A DNA stretch of 6,477 nt from Bacteriovorax stolpii. GTDB taxonomy: Bacteria; Bdellovibrionota; Bacteriovoracia; Bacteriovoracales; Bacteriovoracaceae. Location: contig CAMAYW010000146.1 in NCBI GenBank assembly GCA_945862475.1, positions 1 through 6,477 on the forward strand, read 5' to 3'. Of this stretch, positions 1 through 6,404 are shown piece by piece (positions within the stretch are counted from its first letter, which is position 1; the number at the start of each line of letters is the position of its first letter). The translations under genes were made by a program, and so were the position numbers. Under the pieces are notes generated by a model. The model did not search any database. It saw only the letters and a list, made by a program, of their open reading frames with translations, and had not been told where the DNA came from.

Positions 1-17
1 ACATGGCCTCAAAAGAC

Positions 18-25
18 ACCTCCCC
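18..25 (-). promoter_or_regulatory. Possible ribosome-binding site of a gene running off the left edge
   Basis: Read on the minus strand, 25 to 18 is GGGGAGGT, a strong Shine-Dalgarno-like motif just downstream of the asnS stop codon. Possible starts follow at 12-10 (TTG, good spacing) and 4-2 (ATG, rather long spacing of 13 bases). These two lie in different frames, and too little sequence remains to choose between them or to name a product. No hairpin terminator separates it from asnS, so a fourth operon member is plausible. The motif itself is seen; the gene is inferred. Confidence 0.35.
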
Positions 26-49
26 TAATCCATGTAAAGATTTTAAACT

Positions 50-1444
50 CTAGAATTCAGCATTCTTTGGTGTTCTTGGAAATGGAATAACATCTCTGAT
101 GTTACTCATACCAGAAATATACATCACGGCCCTTTCAAACCCGAGACCAAAACCAGCGTGTGGGACTGAACCATATTTTCTTAGATCCAAGTACCACCAG
201 TAGTTATTCACATCCATTTTCATCTCTTCCATACGACGAACGAGCTTCTCGTAATTATCCTCACGCTGAGAACCTCCAATAAGTTCTCCAACACCAGGAA
301 CAAGAACATCCATCGCTCTTACGGTTTTTCCGTCTTCGTTCTGCTTCATATAGAACGCCTTAATGTCTTTTGGATAATCAGTCACAATGGTTGGACGCTT
401 AAAGTATTGTTCAGCAAGAAACCTTTCATGTTCCGTTTGAAGATCCATGCCCCAAGATACTGGGTAATCAAATTTATGAGTCTTTGAGACCTCTTGGAGT
501 ATTTCGATTGCCTTCGTATAAGTGACCATTTCAAACGGAGACGTCATCACGTGTTCAAGAGTTTTTAAATTTTCTGGAGCATAACGGCTCGCTAGAAATT
601 CTAACTCGTCACCGCACTCTTGTGTCGCCTTTTTAATCAGGTGCTTTACGTAATTTGTTGCTAAGAGAGCATTATCTTCCAGTGTATTAAAAGCTGCTTC
701 AGGTTCTACCATCCAAAACTCTGACAAGTGTCTTGCGGTATTAGAATTTTCTGAACGAAAAGTTGGCCCAAAAGTATAAACTCGCCCCAATCCACCGACA
801 GCAAACGTCTCAGCTTCAAGCTGGCCAGAAACGGATAAGAAAGTTTCACGTCCAAAGTAGTCTTGTTTAAAATCAATCTGCCCTTTATCTGTTCGCGGCA
901 ATTTATCTAAATGAAGAGTTGAAATACGAAACATCTCCCCTGCACCTTCTGCATCTGAGGCCGTGATAATGGGTGTGTGGAGATAAGTGAAACTCTCATT
1001 CGAGAAAAATTCATGTGTCGCCTGAGCAAGGACGTGACGTAATCTAAAAACAGCTGAGAACGTATTTGTTCTTGATCTTAAGTGAGCAATCTCTCGAAGA
1101 TACTCTAATGATGTTTCTTTTTTCTGAAGTGGATAGTCTTCAGAATTTAAGCAAAAGATATGAACTTTTTTCGCCTGCATTTCAACTGGCTGCTTTCCTT
1201 GAGAGGCAACAAGAAGACCCTCTATTTCAACGGAAGAACCCATGGTGAGCTTAATAACTTCTTCGTAATTTGAAAGATTCGCATCAACGATGATTTGAAG
1301 ATCTTTTTGAGTTGTCCCATCGTTAAGGACTAAGAAAGAAAACTTCTTAGATTGTCTTAATGACTTCACCCAGCCCTTAACGGTGATGATTTGATCCACT
1401 GGCTTTGATTCAAAAACTTTTTTAATGAGTAAATATTGAGACAT
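50..1444 (-). CDS. asnS: Asparagine--tRNA ligase (AsnRS), cytoplasmic class IIb synthetase
   Basis: This enzyme charges tRNA-Asn with asparagine using ATP, in the cytoplasm. The N-terminal OB-fold anticodon-binding domain is visible at about residues 20-95 (VKGWVKSLRQSKKFSFLVLN, then DGT). The class II catalytic core follows: motif 1 region around 155-172 (HTPIITASDAEGAGEMF), motif 2 at about 229-249 (FRSENSNTARHLSEFW) and motif 3 at 431-445 (GFGLGFERAVMYISG, with the ATP-binding Arg at 438). The C-terminus RDVIPFPRTPKNAEF is the AsnRS ending and separates it from the closely related AspRS. At 464 residues it matches the E. coli enzyme (466) and appears intact. The ATG at 1444-1442 is supported by an AGGAG motif five bases upstream. 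The gene lies 8 bases after the kinase gene and is probably co-transcribed with it. Its presence implies direct asparaginylation rather than sole reliance on the GatCAB amidation route (inference). Confidence 0.97.
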   Translation of the reverse strand: MSQYLLIKKVFESKPVDQIITVKGWVKSLRQSKKFSFLVLNDGTTQKDLQIIVDANLSNYEEVIKLTMGSSVEIEGLLVASQGKQPVEMQAKKVHIFCLNSEDYPLQKKETSLEYLREIAHLRSRTNTFSAVFRLRHVLAQATHEFFSNESFTYLHTPIITASDAEGAGEMFRISTLHLDKLPRTDKGQIDFKQDYFGRETFLSVSGQLEAETFAVGGLGRVYTFGPTFRSENSNTARHLSEFWMVEPEAAFNTLEDNALLATNYVKHLIKKATQECGDELEFLASRYAPENLKTLEHVMTSPFEMVTYTKAIEILQEVSKTHKFDYPVSWGMDLQTEHERFLAEQYFKRPTIVTDYPKDIKAFYMKQNEDGKTVRAMDVLVPGVGELIGGSQREDNYEKLVRRMEEMKMDVNNYWWYLDLRKYGSVPHAGFGLGFERAVMYISGMSNIRDVIPFPRTPKNAEF

Positions 1445-1449
1445 AATGA

Positions 1450-1455
1450 CTCCTA
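1450..1455 (-). promoter_or_regulatory. asnS ribosome-binding site overlapping the upstream stop codon
   Basis: On the minus strand 1455-1450 reads TAGGAG. Its first three bases are the TAG stop of the kinase gene, and AGGAG is a near-ideal Shine-Dalgarno core five bases before the asnS ATG. A ribosome terminating on the kinase frame would therefore sit on the asnS initiation site, which suggests translational coupling (inference). Confidence 0.7.
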
Positions 1456-2451
1456 TCCTAAAACGTGTTTTTTAATGTCGAGGGCCACTTCGGTTTTTAA
1501 TCTTGGGCCAAACTGAGAAACAACTTTACTGGCCGCCATGGAGGCAAGTTTTCCCGCTGATGCGTAAGTGTGACGATGAGTGATGGCATATAAAAACGCC
1601 CCCGCATACATGTCGCCAGCACCGTTGGAGTCTACCGCACGAACTGGGTATGGCTCAATATCAATAAAGGTTTCTCCGTCAAAAATAACGGCACCGTTTT
1701 CACCTAGAGTAATGACAAACGTTTTGGCAATCGCCTTAAGTTTTTCACGAGCAACAATGACATCATTTGTATCAGTAAAAGCACAGGCCTCAGATTCATT
1801 ACAAAAAAGTAAATCAATCCCGTCACCAATCATCTCTTTGAGTCCGTCTTTAAAAAACTTCACCATGTTAACGTCAGAAAAAGTCAGAGCGGTTTTCACT
1901 CCAGCTGCTTCAGCGATTTTCCTTGCTTGAACGGCCGCCTCTCTTCCAGTTGGAGACGCTACTAAATAACCTTCCATATACATAAATTTTGAATTTCTAA
2001 TCGCTTCAGGATCGACTTCCGTTTTTGAAATTGTGGAGGTAATCCCAAGAAATGTATTCATCGTTCTTTCAGCATCTGGAGTAATAAGAACAAGACACTT
2101 TCCAGTCACACCAGACTCACGGTCTTGATGCATGAGATTTGAATGAACACCATTATCAAGAAGATCTTGAAAATAAAAATTCCCAATAGGATCTTTAGCG
2201 ACCTTACATGAATAAAATGATTTCGCCCCAAACTGAGAAGCAGCGATTGCGGTGTTCGCCGCAGATCCACCACATTGCTGCTTTTTAGGTGCAGTCCCAA
2301 GGGAGTCCAAAAGATATTTCTGTCTTTCTTCATCCACCAAGGTCATTAGTCCCTTATCAATTTTATGCTTTGTAAAAAAATCATCATGAACTTCATACTC
2401 CATATCAACCAGAGCATTTCCAATCGCGTATAAATCGTATTTTTTATTCAT
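1453..2451 (-). CDS. PfkB/ribokinase-family kinase, adenosine kinase-like
   Basis: This is a cytoplasmic ATP-dependent kinase that transfers phosphate to a sugar or nucleoside hydroxyl. The N-terminus (YDLYAIGNALVDMEYEV, 5-21) and the glycine motif CGGSAANTA (60-68) are the substrate-binding face typical of PfkB proteins. ERTMNTFLG (128-136) and YMEGYLVASP (158-167) match the bacterial group often annotated as adenosine kinase. NESEA (218-222) is the conserved mid-domain motif. PfkB signature 2 is DSNGAGDMYAGAFLYA (274-289), with the anion-hole GAGD and the expected catalytic base Asp280. Length (332) is normal and no lesion is seen. The usual DTxGAGD has Ser at the second position here, a mild substitution. 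The start at 2451 has GGGAG four bases upstream, on the short side. Substrate cannot be fixed from sequence: adenosine is the best guess, with another nucleoside or a sugar possible. Confidence 0.88.
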   Translation of the reverse strand: MNKKYDLYAIGNALVDMEYEVHDDFFTKHKIDKGLMTLVDEERQKYLLDSLGTAPKKQQCGGSAANTAIAASQFGAKSFYSCKVAKDPIGNFYFQDLLDNGVHSNLMHQDRESGVTGKCLVLITPDAERTMNTFLGITSTISKTEVDPEAIRNSKFMYMEGYLVASPTGREAAVQARKIAEAAGVKTALTFSDVNMVKFFKDGLKEMIGDGIDLLFCNESEACAFTDTNDVIVAREKLKAIAKTFVITLGENGAVIFDGETFIDIEPYPVRAVDSNGAGDMYAGAFLYAITHRHTYASAGKLASMAASKVVSQFGPRLKTEVALDIKKHVLG

Positions 2452-2483
2452 AAATCTCCCAGAGGACGCTTACTTTAATCGTT

Positions 2484-3218
2484 TTAGAGCGAAAAATACA
2501 CATCATATCGAGTGGATTTTCCGACATATTGAACGGATGGCTTAACTCCAAGTTCCTGAGAGAGTCGCGGCCTCTTAACCACCACTCTTTTCGCCCCTTT
2601 TTCTAAACCTTTTTTAAGGACATCCATGGCATCTTCATCCTTACCGACAAGGCCTCGGAATATCCGCATCTCTTTTTTGGGGCTTGCCTTTTCGTTCACG
2701 TCTTCAAACATAGGATCAAAAAATAGGGTATCCGCTGATAAGTTTTCACTCAAAACAGTTTGAGCATCACTTTCAATAAAATGAAAATTTTTGAGTTTCT
2801 CATGAGTGGCGTTTTGCAGAGCACTCTGAATTAAAAAACGAATCACAGGATGACGCTCTACCGCCCAAACCTCGCAACCAAAACTCAGCATGAGAAGAGA
2901 ATCCCCCAAGAGTCCAGCGGTTAAATCTAAAACTTTTGGACGGTAAGTCCCCTTCACTCCCAAGGCCCTCGCTAAAAGTTCTTTATGGACACTGGATTTT
3001 TTCAGATAGTCTTCGTGTTTTCGGATGATTTTATCAATTTCAATCCCGATGGGATTTTCATTCTCTAGATCTGAATGAAGCCAAAATTGACCTCCAATCC
3101 ACTCAATTTTTAGCTCCGTCCCCTTTTCTTCGCAAAACTTATTTAGTTCAGAAAATTGACGGTCCAAGAGATGAGAGTCGGGGCCATTATTTATCATTTT
3201 TAGTGTCATAAATTTCAT
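2484..3218 (-). CDS. rsmJ: RsmJ-family class I SAM-dependent methyltransferase (probable 16S rRNA m2G1516)
   Basis: The family uses S-adenosylmethionine to methylate the N2 of G1516 (E. coli numbering) in 16S rRNA. Visible motifs are the SAM-binding motif I VLDLTAGLLGDSLLMLSFGC (96-115), motif II acidic end in VERHPV (120-125), the DPM catalytic-type motif in LFFDPMFE (165-172), the family block KKEMRIFRGLVGKDEDA (181-197), KRVVVKRP (210-217) and the C-terminal RYDVYFSL (237-244). Length (244) is close to E. coli RsmJ (250). The N-terminal ~70 residues are divergent: the glycine-rich RRKFGGG stretch recalled from E. coli RsmJ is replaced by a lysine/histidine-rich segment (66-79). Substrate identity is therefore likely but not proven. 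The ATG at 3218 gives the longest frame, but its upstream AAGAAT is a poor ribosome site. In-frame ATGs at 3209 and 3197 remain possible starts. It is the first gene of the minus-strand cluster, 32 bases before the kinase gene. Confidence 0.83.
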   Translation of the reverse strand: MKFMTLKMINNGPDSHLLDRQFSELNKFCEEKGTELKIEWIGGQFWLHSDLENENPIGIEIDKIIRKHEDYLKKSSVHKELLARALGVKGTYRPKVLDLTAGLLGDSLLMLSFGCEVWAVERHPVIRFLIQSALQNATHEKLKNFHFIESDAQTVLSENLSADTLFFDPMFEDVNEKASPKKEMRIFRGLVGKDEDAMDVLKKGLEKGAKRVVVKRPRLSQELGVKPSVQYVGKSTRYDVYFSL

Positions 3219-3233
3219 TTTAAATCATTCTTA

Positions 3234-3323
3234 GGGCCTAATAAAGAATAAAGCCTAGACGATTTTGACTCTGAGCATTTTTCTAGCTCTTAACTCTTAA
3301 CAAATCACCCTCCATGGGCCTAA
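3234..3323 (+). repeat. Pair of GGGCCTAA direct repeats flanking the divergent promoter region
   Basis: GGGCCTAA occurs at 3234-3241 and 3316-3323, 82 bases apart; the following bases (TA and CA) extend it to GGGCCTAAYA. The first copy sits in TTAGGGCCTAA, which is nearly palindromic with five-base arms. Each copy lies close to one of the divergent start codons (about 16 bases from rsmJ and 33 bases from gcvP). The repeat is seen directly; an operator role is speculative, since an 8-10 base match can arise by chance. Confidence 0.35.
3287..3300 (+). repeat. Tandem CTCTTAA repeat
   Basis: Two exact seven-base copies, 3287-3293 and 3294-3300, lie side by side about 60 bases before the gcvP start, where -10 elements or an activator site could be. 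The function is unknown and the repeat is short enough to be chance. Confidence 0.4.
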
Positions 3324-3344
3324 CATAGAGTTGAAATTTTAAAG

Positions 3345-3349
3345 AAGGA
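3345..3349 (+). promoter_or_regulatory. gcvP ribosome-binding site
   Basis: AAGGA, within AAAGAAGGAATCCAT, lies six bases before the ATG at 3356. This strong site fixes the start codon; no competing upstream in-frame start is needed, since the protein already begins with the expected GcvP N-terminal region. Confidence 0.8.
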
Positions 3350-3355
3350 ATCCAT

Positions 3356-6300
3356 ATGAAGAGTTCACACGAGCCTTTAAATTATCATCCAGAAAAATTG
3401 AAACGCGAACTTAAGCCTTTCTACATCGGAGCTGACGATAAAGATATTGAAGAGATGTTAAAATTCTTAGGTCTAAAATCCTTAGAAGATCTCTACTCTC
3501 ATATTGATGACAGCGTGAAAATGGCCTCAGTTCCTATGCCTAAGCACTTAAGTTACGAAGAGCTCATCGCAAACGTGAACGAAGTCTCTAGAAAAAATAA
3601 GATTAAAACTTCATTCCTTGGTGACGGTCTTCAGAATTACAAGGTCACTGATGTGGTGGGGCCAATCTGTAGTATACGAGGGCTCACGACCGCCTACACA
3701 CCTTATCAACCAGAAAGATCTCAGGGAACACTTCAGACTCTTTGGATTTATCAATCTCTCATGTCTCAACTGACTGGTTTTGAGGCCATCAATGCTTCCC
3801 TTTATGATCGATCGACATGTCTCTATGAATCCATGAATTGTGCTTTAAGGCTCGTCAAGGATTCAACGACCATCATTGTTTCTAATACTCTCTATCCTGG
3901 TGACATTGAGGTAATTGAAACACACGCTAAAGAGACAGGAATGAAAATTTTGAGAGTTCCAGTGAACCCTCAAAGCGGAAAAATTGATATTCCTAGTTTA
4001 ACTCGTCTTTTAAATACGACTCCACTTGTGGCAGCGGTAGCGTTTCCTCAAGTTAATAACCTCGGAAATCTTGAATCTGTAGACGAAATAGTAGACCTGT
4101 GTTCAACCAACAATATTAAATCCATCGCCATCATTGATCCCATGCTCATCGGTAAGGGTGGTCTCAAGGCTCCAGTGAAATTTGGTACCCGTATGCAGGG
4201 GGCCGATATGGTTGTGGCCGAAGGTCAGCACTTAGCGATTGGACCTAATTTTGGTGGCCCTGGCCTAGGAATTTTTGGAATTCGTTACAATGAGCAAGAT
4301 AAACTCTCCATCCGTTCAACCGCTGGAAGATATATCGGAAAAACTCAAGACTTAAAAGGCCGCGAGTGTAAGGCCCTTATTCTTTCGACGAGAGAGCAAC
4401 ACATTCGTCGCGAGAAAGCGACCTCGAATATTTGCTCGAATCAATCTTTCATCGCTTCTGTTGCTGGGGCCTCGATTCTAGCTCGCGGAGATGAAGGTTT
4501 TGAAACTTCTCTCAATATTTCTCGCTCCCATGCTGAAAAAGCCTCTGAAGCACTTACAGCTTTTGAAGGTGTGGAACTAAAGTTCAAGGGATCAGCATTC
4601 TTTAATGAATTCACTCTTAAACTACCTGTAAGCTCAAATGAATTTATTCATAAGGCAAGTGCTGCTGGTATTCAAGTCGGTGTGGACGTTAGTCACCGTC
4701 ACCATGAAATTAAAGAGGAGGGTCTTCTTCTCATTAGTTTTAATGATACTCAATCAAATGAGGATATTGAAAAACTTATTTCTTTCTTTGAGACTCAGTT
4801 TGAAAAAACAAAAAAAGGAACTCCTTGTCCAAAAATTCCATCAACGATGATGAGAGTTGAGGCACCAGAGATTCCAAAACTAGATTCTAAAGACATCATT
4901 GATTACTACACTAGACTGGGAAAACAAAACCTCTCTCCAGATGATGGGATTTACCCACTTGGCTCTTGTACGATGAAGTACAATCCTCATATTAATGATT
5001 ACGCTGCTTCACTTCCTGGCTTTACCAATGTCCACCCCGAAGCTCCCGTGGAAGATATCCAAGGGTGTCTTGAGATTCTCTTTGAAATCCAAGAGCAATT
5101 TAAGGCGATCACAGGACTACCAGGAGTTGTGACTCAGGCCGTGGCCGGTGCTCAAGGCGAGTTAGTGGGAATTAAAATGTTTCAGGCCTATCACCGTGAC
5201 CGTGGTGAAGGTGATCAGAGAAATGTCATCATTATTCCTCGTTCGGCCCATGGAACTAATCCAGCAACGGCAACGATGGCCGGATACGAGAGTAAAGTTG
5301 TGGATGGACAAGTTTTTGGAATCTATGCTGTAGACGCTCTTCCAAGTGGAGAGATGAATCTTAATCAAATTAAAGAATTTCTTAAAACCGATGGTCACCG
5401 TGTGGCCGGTGTGATGGTGACAAATCCAAACACCGCAGGAATTTTTGAAACAGGTTTCAAGGAAATGAGTGAACTGATTCACGCAGCTGGTGGACTTGTT
5501 TACATGGACGGCGCCAACATGAATGCTGTCGCTGGCCTTGTTAACCTCGATAAACTAGGCGTAGATGCTGTTCATAATAATCTTCATAAAACTTGGACTA
5601 TCCCTCATGGAGGTGGTGGCCCAGGAGATGCGATTGTTGGAGTGTCTCATCGCCTTTTAGATTTCATTCCTGGAGTTCAGGTCATTAAAAAAGATGGAAA
5701 ATATGACATCACAAGAGCTCCAAAGTCTTGTGGATCGTTTCATCGTCACTTCGGAAACTTCGCTCATAAAATACGTGCCTATACTTATATTAAGGCCCTT
5801 GGTTGTGATGGAGTGAGAAAGATGAGCCAAGTAGCAGTCCTCTCAGCACGCTACCTCTATAAAAAGCTTTCTACTTCCTACCCAACTCTTCCTGGTGAAG
5901 CGCAAAGTTCTCCGCGCATGCATGAATTTATTCTGACTCTTTCACCAGAAGTGTTTAAAAAGATTGAGGCTTCGGGAACTCCGAAGGCCAATACAATAGC
6001 AAGGATAGGAAAACTCTTCTTGGATTTCGGCTTCCATGCTCCGACAGTGGCCTTCCCAGAGCAATACGGACTTATGATTGAACCAACAGAAACGTATTCG
6101 AAAAAAGAACTCGATCAATTTGTAACAGTGGTGGAATCGATTTTAAAACTCGTGAACGATCATCCTGAAGTTTTAAAAACAGTTCCGCACTTTACACCTA
6201 TTGACCGCGTGGACGAAGTTCAGGCAAATAAGAGCCCAGTTCTAAGTGAAAAGATTACAGCCAATTTGCCAAAAATTATTCCTGATAGAGTGGATGCTGA

Positions 6301-6370
6301 AAAACTCAGAAATTCAACTCCAGGAGATCTGTGCGAACAGATTCTACAAGCTCACAAAAACTCACTTTAA
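3356..6370 (+). CDS. gcvP: Glycine dehydrogenase (aminomethyl-transferring), single-chain GcvPA-GcvPB-type P-protein
   Basis: The P-protein is a PLP enzyme that decarboxylates glycine and passes the aminomethyl group to the lipoyl arm of GcvH. The N-terminal lobe (about 20-480) is GcvPA-like: FYIGADDKDIEEML (22-35), AYTPYQPERSQGTLQ (113-127), NASLYD (146-151), and REQHIRREKATSNICSNQ (346-363). A linker at about 480-500 leads to a GcvPB-like lobe: DYYTRLGKQN (516-525), YPLGSCTMKYNP (533-544), SAHGTNPATATMAG (630-643), TNPNT (689-693), YMDGANMNA (716-724). LHKTWTIPHGGGGPG (743-757) carries the expected PLP-binding Lys745. The GcvPB-type wording DYYTRL and MKYNP, rather than the MKLN style of E. 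coli GcvP, points to split-subunit ancestry. Length 1004 exceeds the usual ~950; much of the excess is a tail after PVLSEK (961-966). Pocket motifs in the N-terminal lobe depart from consensus (YDRST, EGQHL). It is monocistronic here, without gcvT or gcvH beside it. Confidence 0.93.
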   Translation: MKSSHEPLNYHPEKLKRELKPFYIGADDKDIEEMLKFLGLKSLEDLYSHIDDSVKMASVPMPKHLSYEELIANVNEVSRKNKIKTSFLGDGLQNYKVTDVVGPICSIRGLTTAYTPYQPERSQGTLQTLWIYQSLMSQLTGFEAINASLYDRSTCLYESMNCALRLVKDSTTIIVSNTLYPGDIEVIETHAKETGMKILRVPVNPQSGKIDIPSLTRLLNTTPLVAAVAFPQVNNLGNLESVDEIVDLCSTNNIKSIAIIDPMLIGKGGLKAPVKFGTRMQGADMVVAEGQHLAIGPNFGGPGLGIFGIRYNEQDKLSIRSTAGRYIGKTQDLKGRECKALILSTREQHIRREKATSNICSNQSFIASVAGASILARGDEGFETSLNISRSHAEKASEALTAFEGVELKFKGSAFFNEFTLKLPVSSNEFIHKASAAGIQVGVDVSHRHHEIKEEGLLLISFNDTQSNEDIEKLISFFETQFEKTKKGTPCPKIPSTMMRVEAPEIPKLDSKDIIDYYTRLGKQNLSPDDGIYPLGSCTMKYNPHINDYAASLPGFTNVHPEAPVEDIQGCLEILFEIQEQFKAITGLPGVVTQAVAGAQGELVGIKMFQAYHRDRGEGDQRNVIIIPRSAHGTNPATATMAGYESKVVDGQVFGIYAVDALPSGEMNLNQIKEFLKTDGHRVAGVMVTNPNTAGIFETGFKEMSELIHAAGGLVYMDGANMNAVAGLVNLDKLGVDAVHNNLHKTWTIPHGGGGPGDAIVGVSHRLLDFIPGVQVIKKDGKYDITRAPKSCGSFHRHFGNFAHKIRAYTYIKALGCDGVRKMSQVAVLSARYLYKKLSTSYPTLPGEAQSSPRMHEFILTLSPEVFKKIEASGTPKANTIARIGKLFLDFGFHAPTVAFPEQYGLMIEPTETYSKKELDQFVTVVESILKLVNDHPEVLKTVPHFTPIDRVDEVQANKSPVLSEKITANLPKIIPDRVDAEKLRNSTPGDLCEQILQAHKNSL

Positions 6371-6372
6371 AT

Positions 6373-6404
6373 AAAAAAGGGGTCTCTATCGAGACCCCTT
6401 TTTT
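6373..6404. terminator. Bidirectional intrinsic terminator
   Basis: An A6 run (6373-6378) is followed by stem GGGGTCTC (6379-6386), loop TATC, stem GAGACCCC (6391-6398) and T6 (6399-6404). The eight-base perfect stem, extended to fourteen by A/T pairing, is flanked by U-tracts in both directions. It lies two bases after the gcvP stop and abuts the probable stop of a convergent gene, so it most likely terminates both. Confidence 0.93.

Larger units (their letters stand above)
3219..3355. promoter_or_regulatory. Divergent intergenic region with presumed promoters for rsmJ and gcvP
   Basis: This 137-base gap separates the divergent start codons and must serve both transcription units unless promoters lie inside the genes. 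On the plus strand a TTGACT at 3265-3270 resembles a -35 box, but the hexamer 17 bases downstream (TCTTAA, 3288-3293) is a weak -10. On the minus strand TATTCT (3250-3245) could be a -10 for rsmJ, without a convincing -35. A GGGCCTAA element occurs at 3234-3241 and again at 3316-3323. No glycine-riboswitch-like pair of aptamer folds was recognised. Exact promoter positions are guesses. Confidence 0.5.

Noticed and set aside
1066..1248. 60-residue plus-strand open frame antisense to asnS
   Set aside because: It is antisense to a conserved synthetase, with no upstream ribosome site and no family resemblance.
1580..1930. 116-residue plus-strand open frame antisense to the kinase gene
   Set aside because: The opposite strand encodes the PfkB catalytic region; the Ser/Ala-rich translation looks like a shadow frame.
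2106..2333. Minus-strand alternative frame within the kinase gene, considered as a sign of frameshift
   Set aside because: The kinase frame is continuous with all motifs in order, so no frameshift is needed.
3273..3289. GAGC...GCTC inverted repeat in the intergenic region as a hairpin or operator
   Set aside because: Only four base pairs with a nine-base loop and no extension; too weak to support.
3219..3355. Glycine riboswitch upstream of gcvP
   Set aside because: I could not find the conserved aptamer core or a convincing set of paired helices in this short leader.
3356..4800. A second PLP site in the N-terminal lobe of GcvP
   Set aside because: No lysine lies in an HK-T motif followed by a glycine-rich loop like that at Lys745; GcvPA-type lobes are known not to carry the cofactor lysine.
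4638..4850. 70-residue plus-strand frame inside gcvP
   Set aside because: It is a shifted frame over the end of the GcvPA-like lobe, with Leu/Lys-rich translation typical of out-of-frame reading.
5162..5482. 106-residue minus-strand open frame inside gcvP
   Set aside because: It lies entirely antisense to the strongly conserved GcvPB lobe, has low-complexity-like His/Thr-rich content and no recognisable motif or ribosome site.
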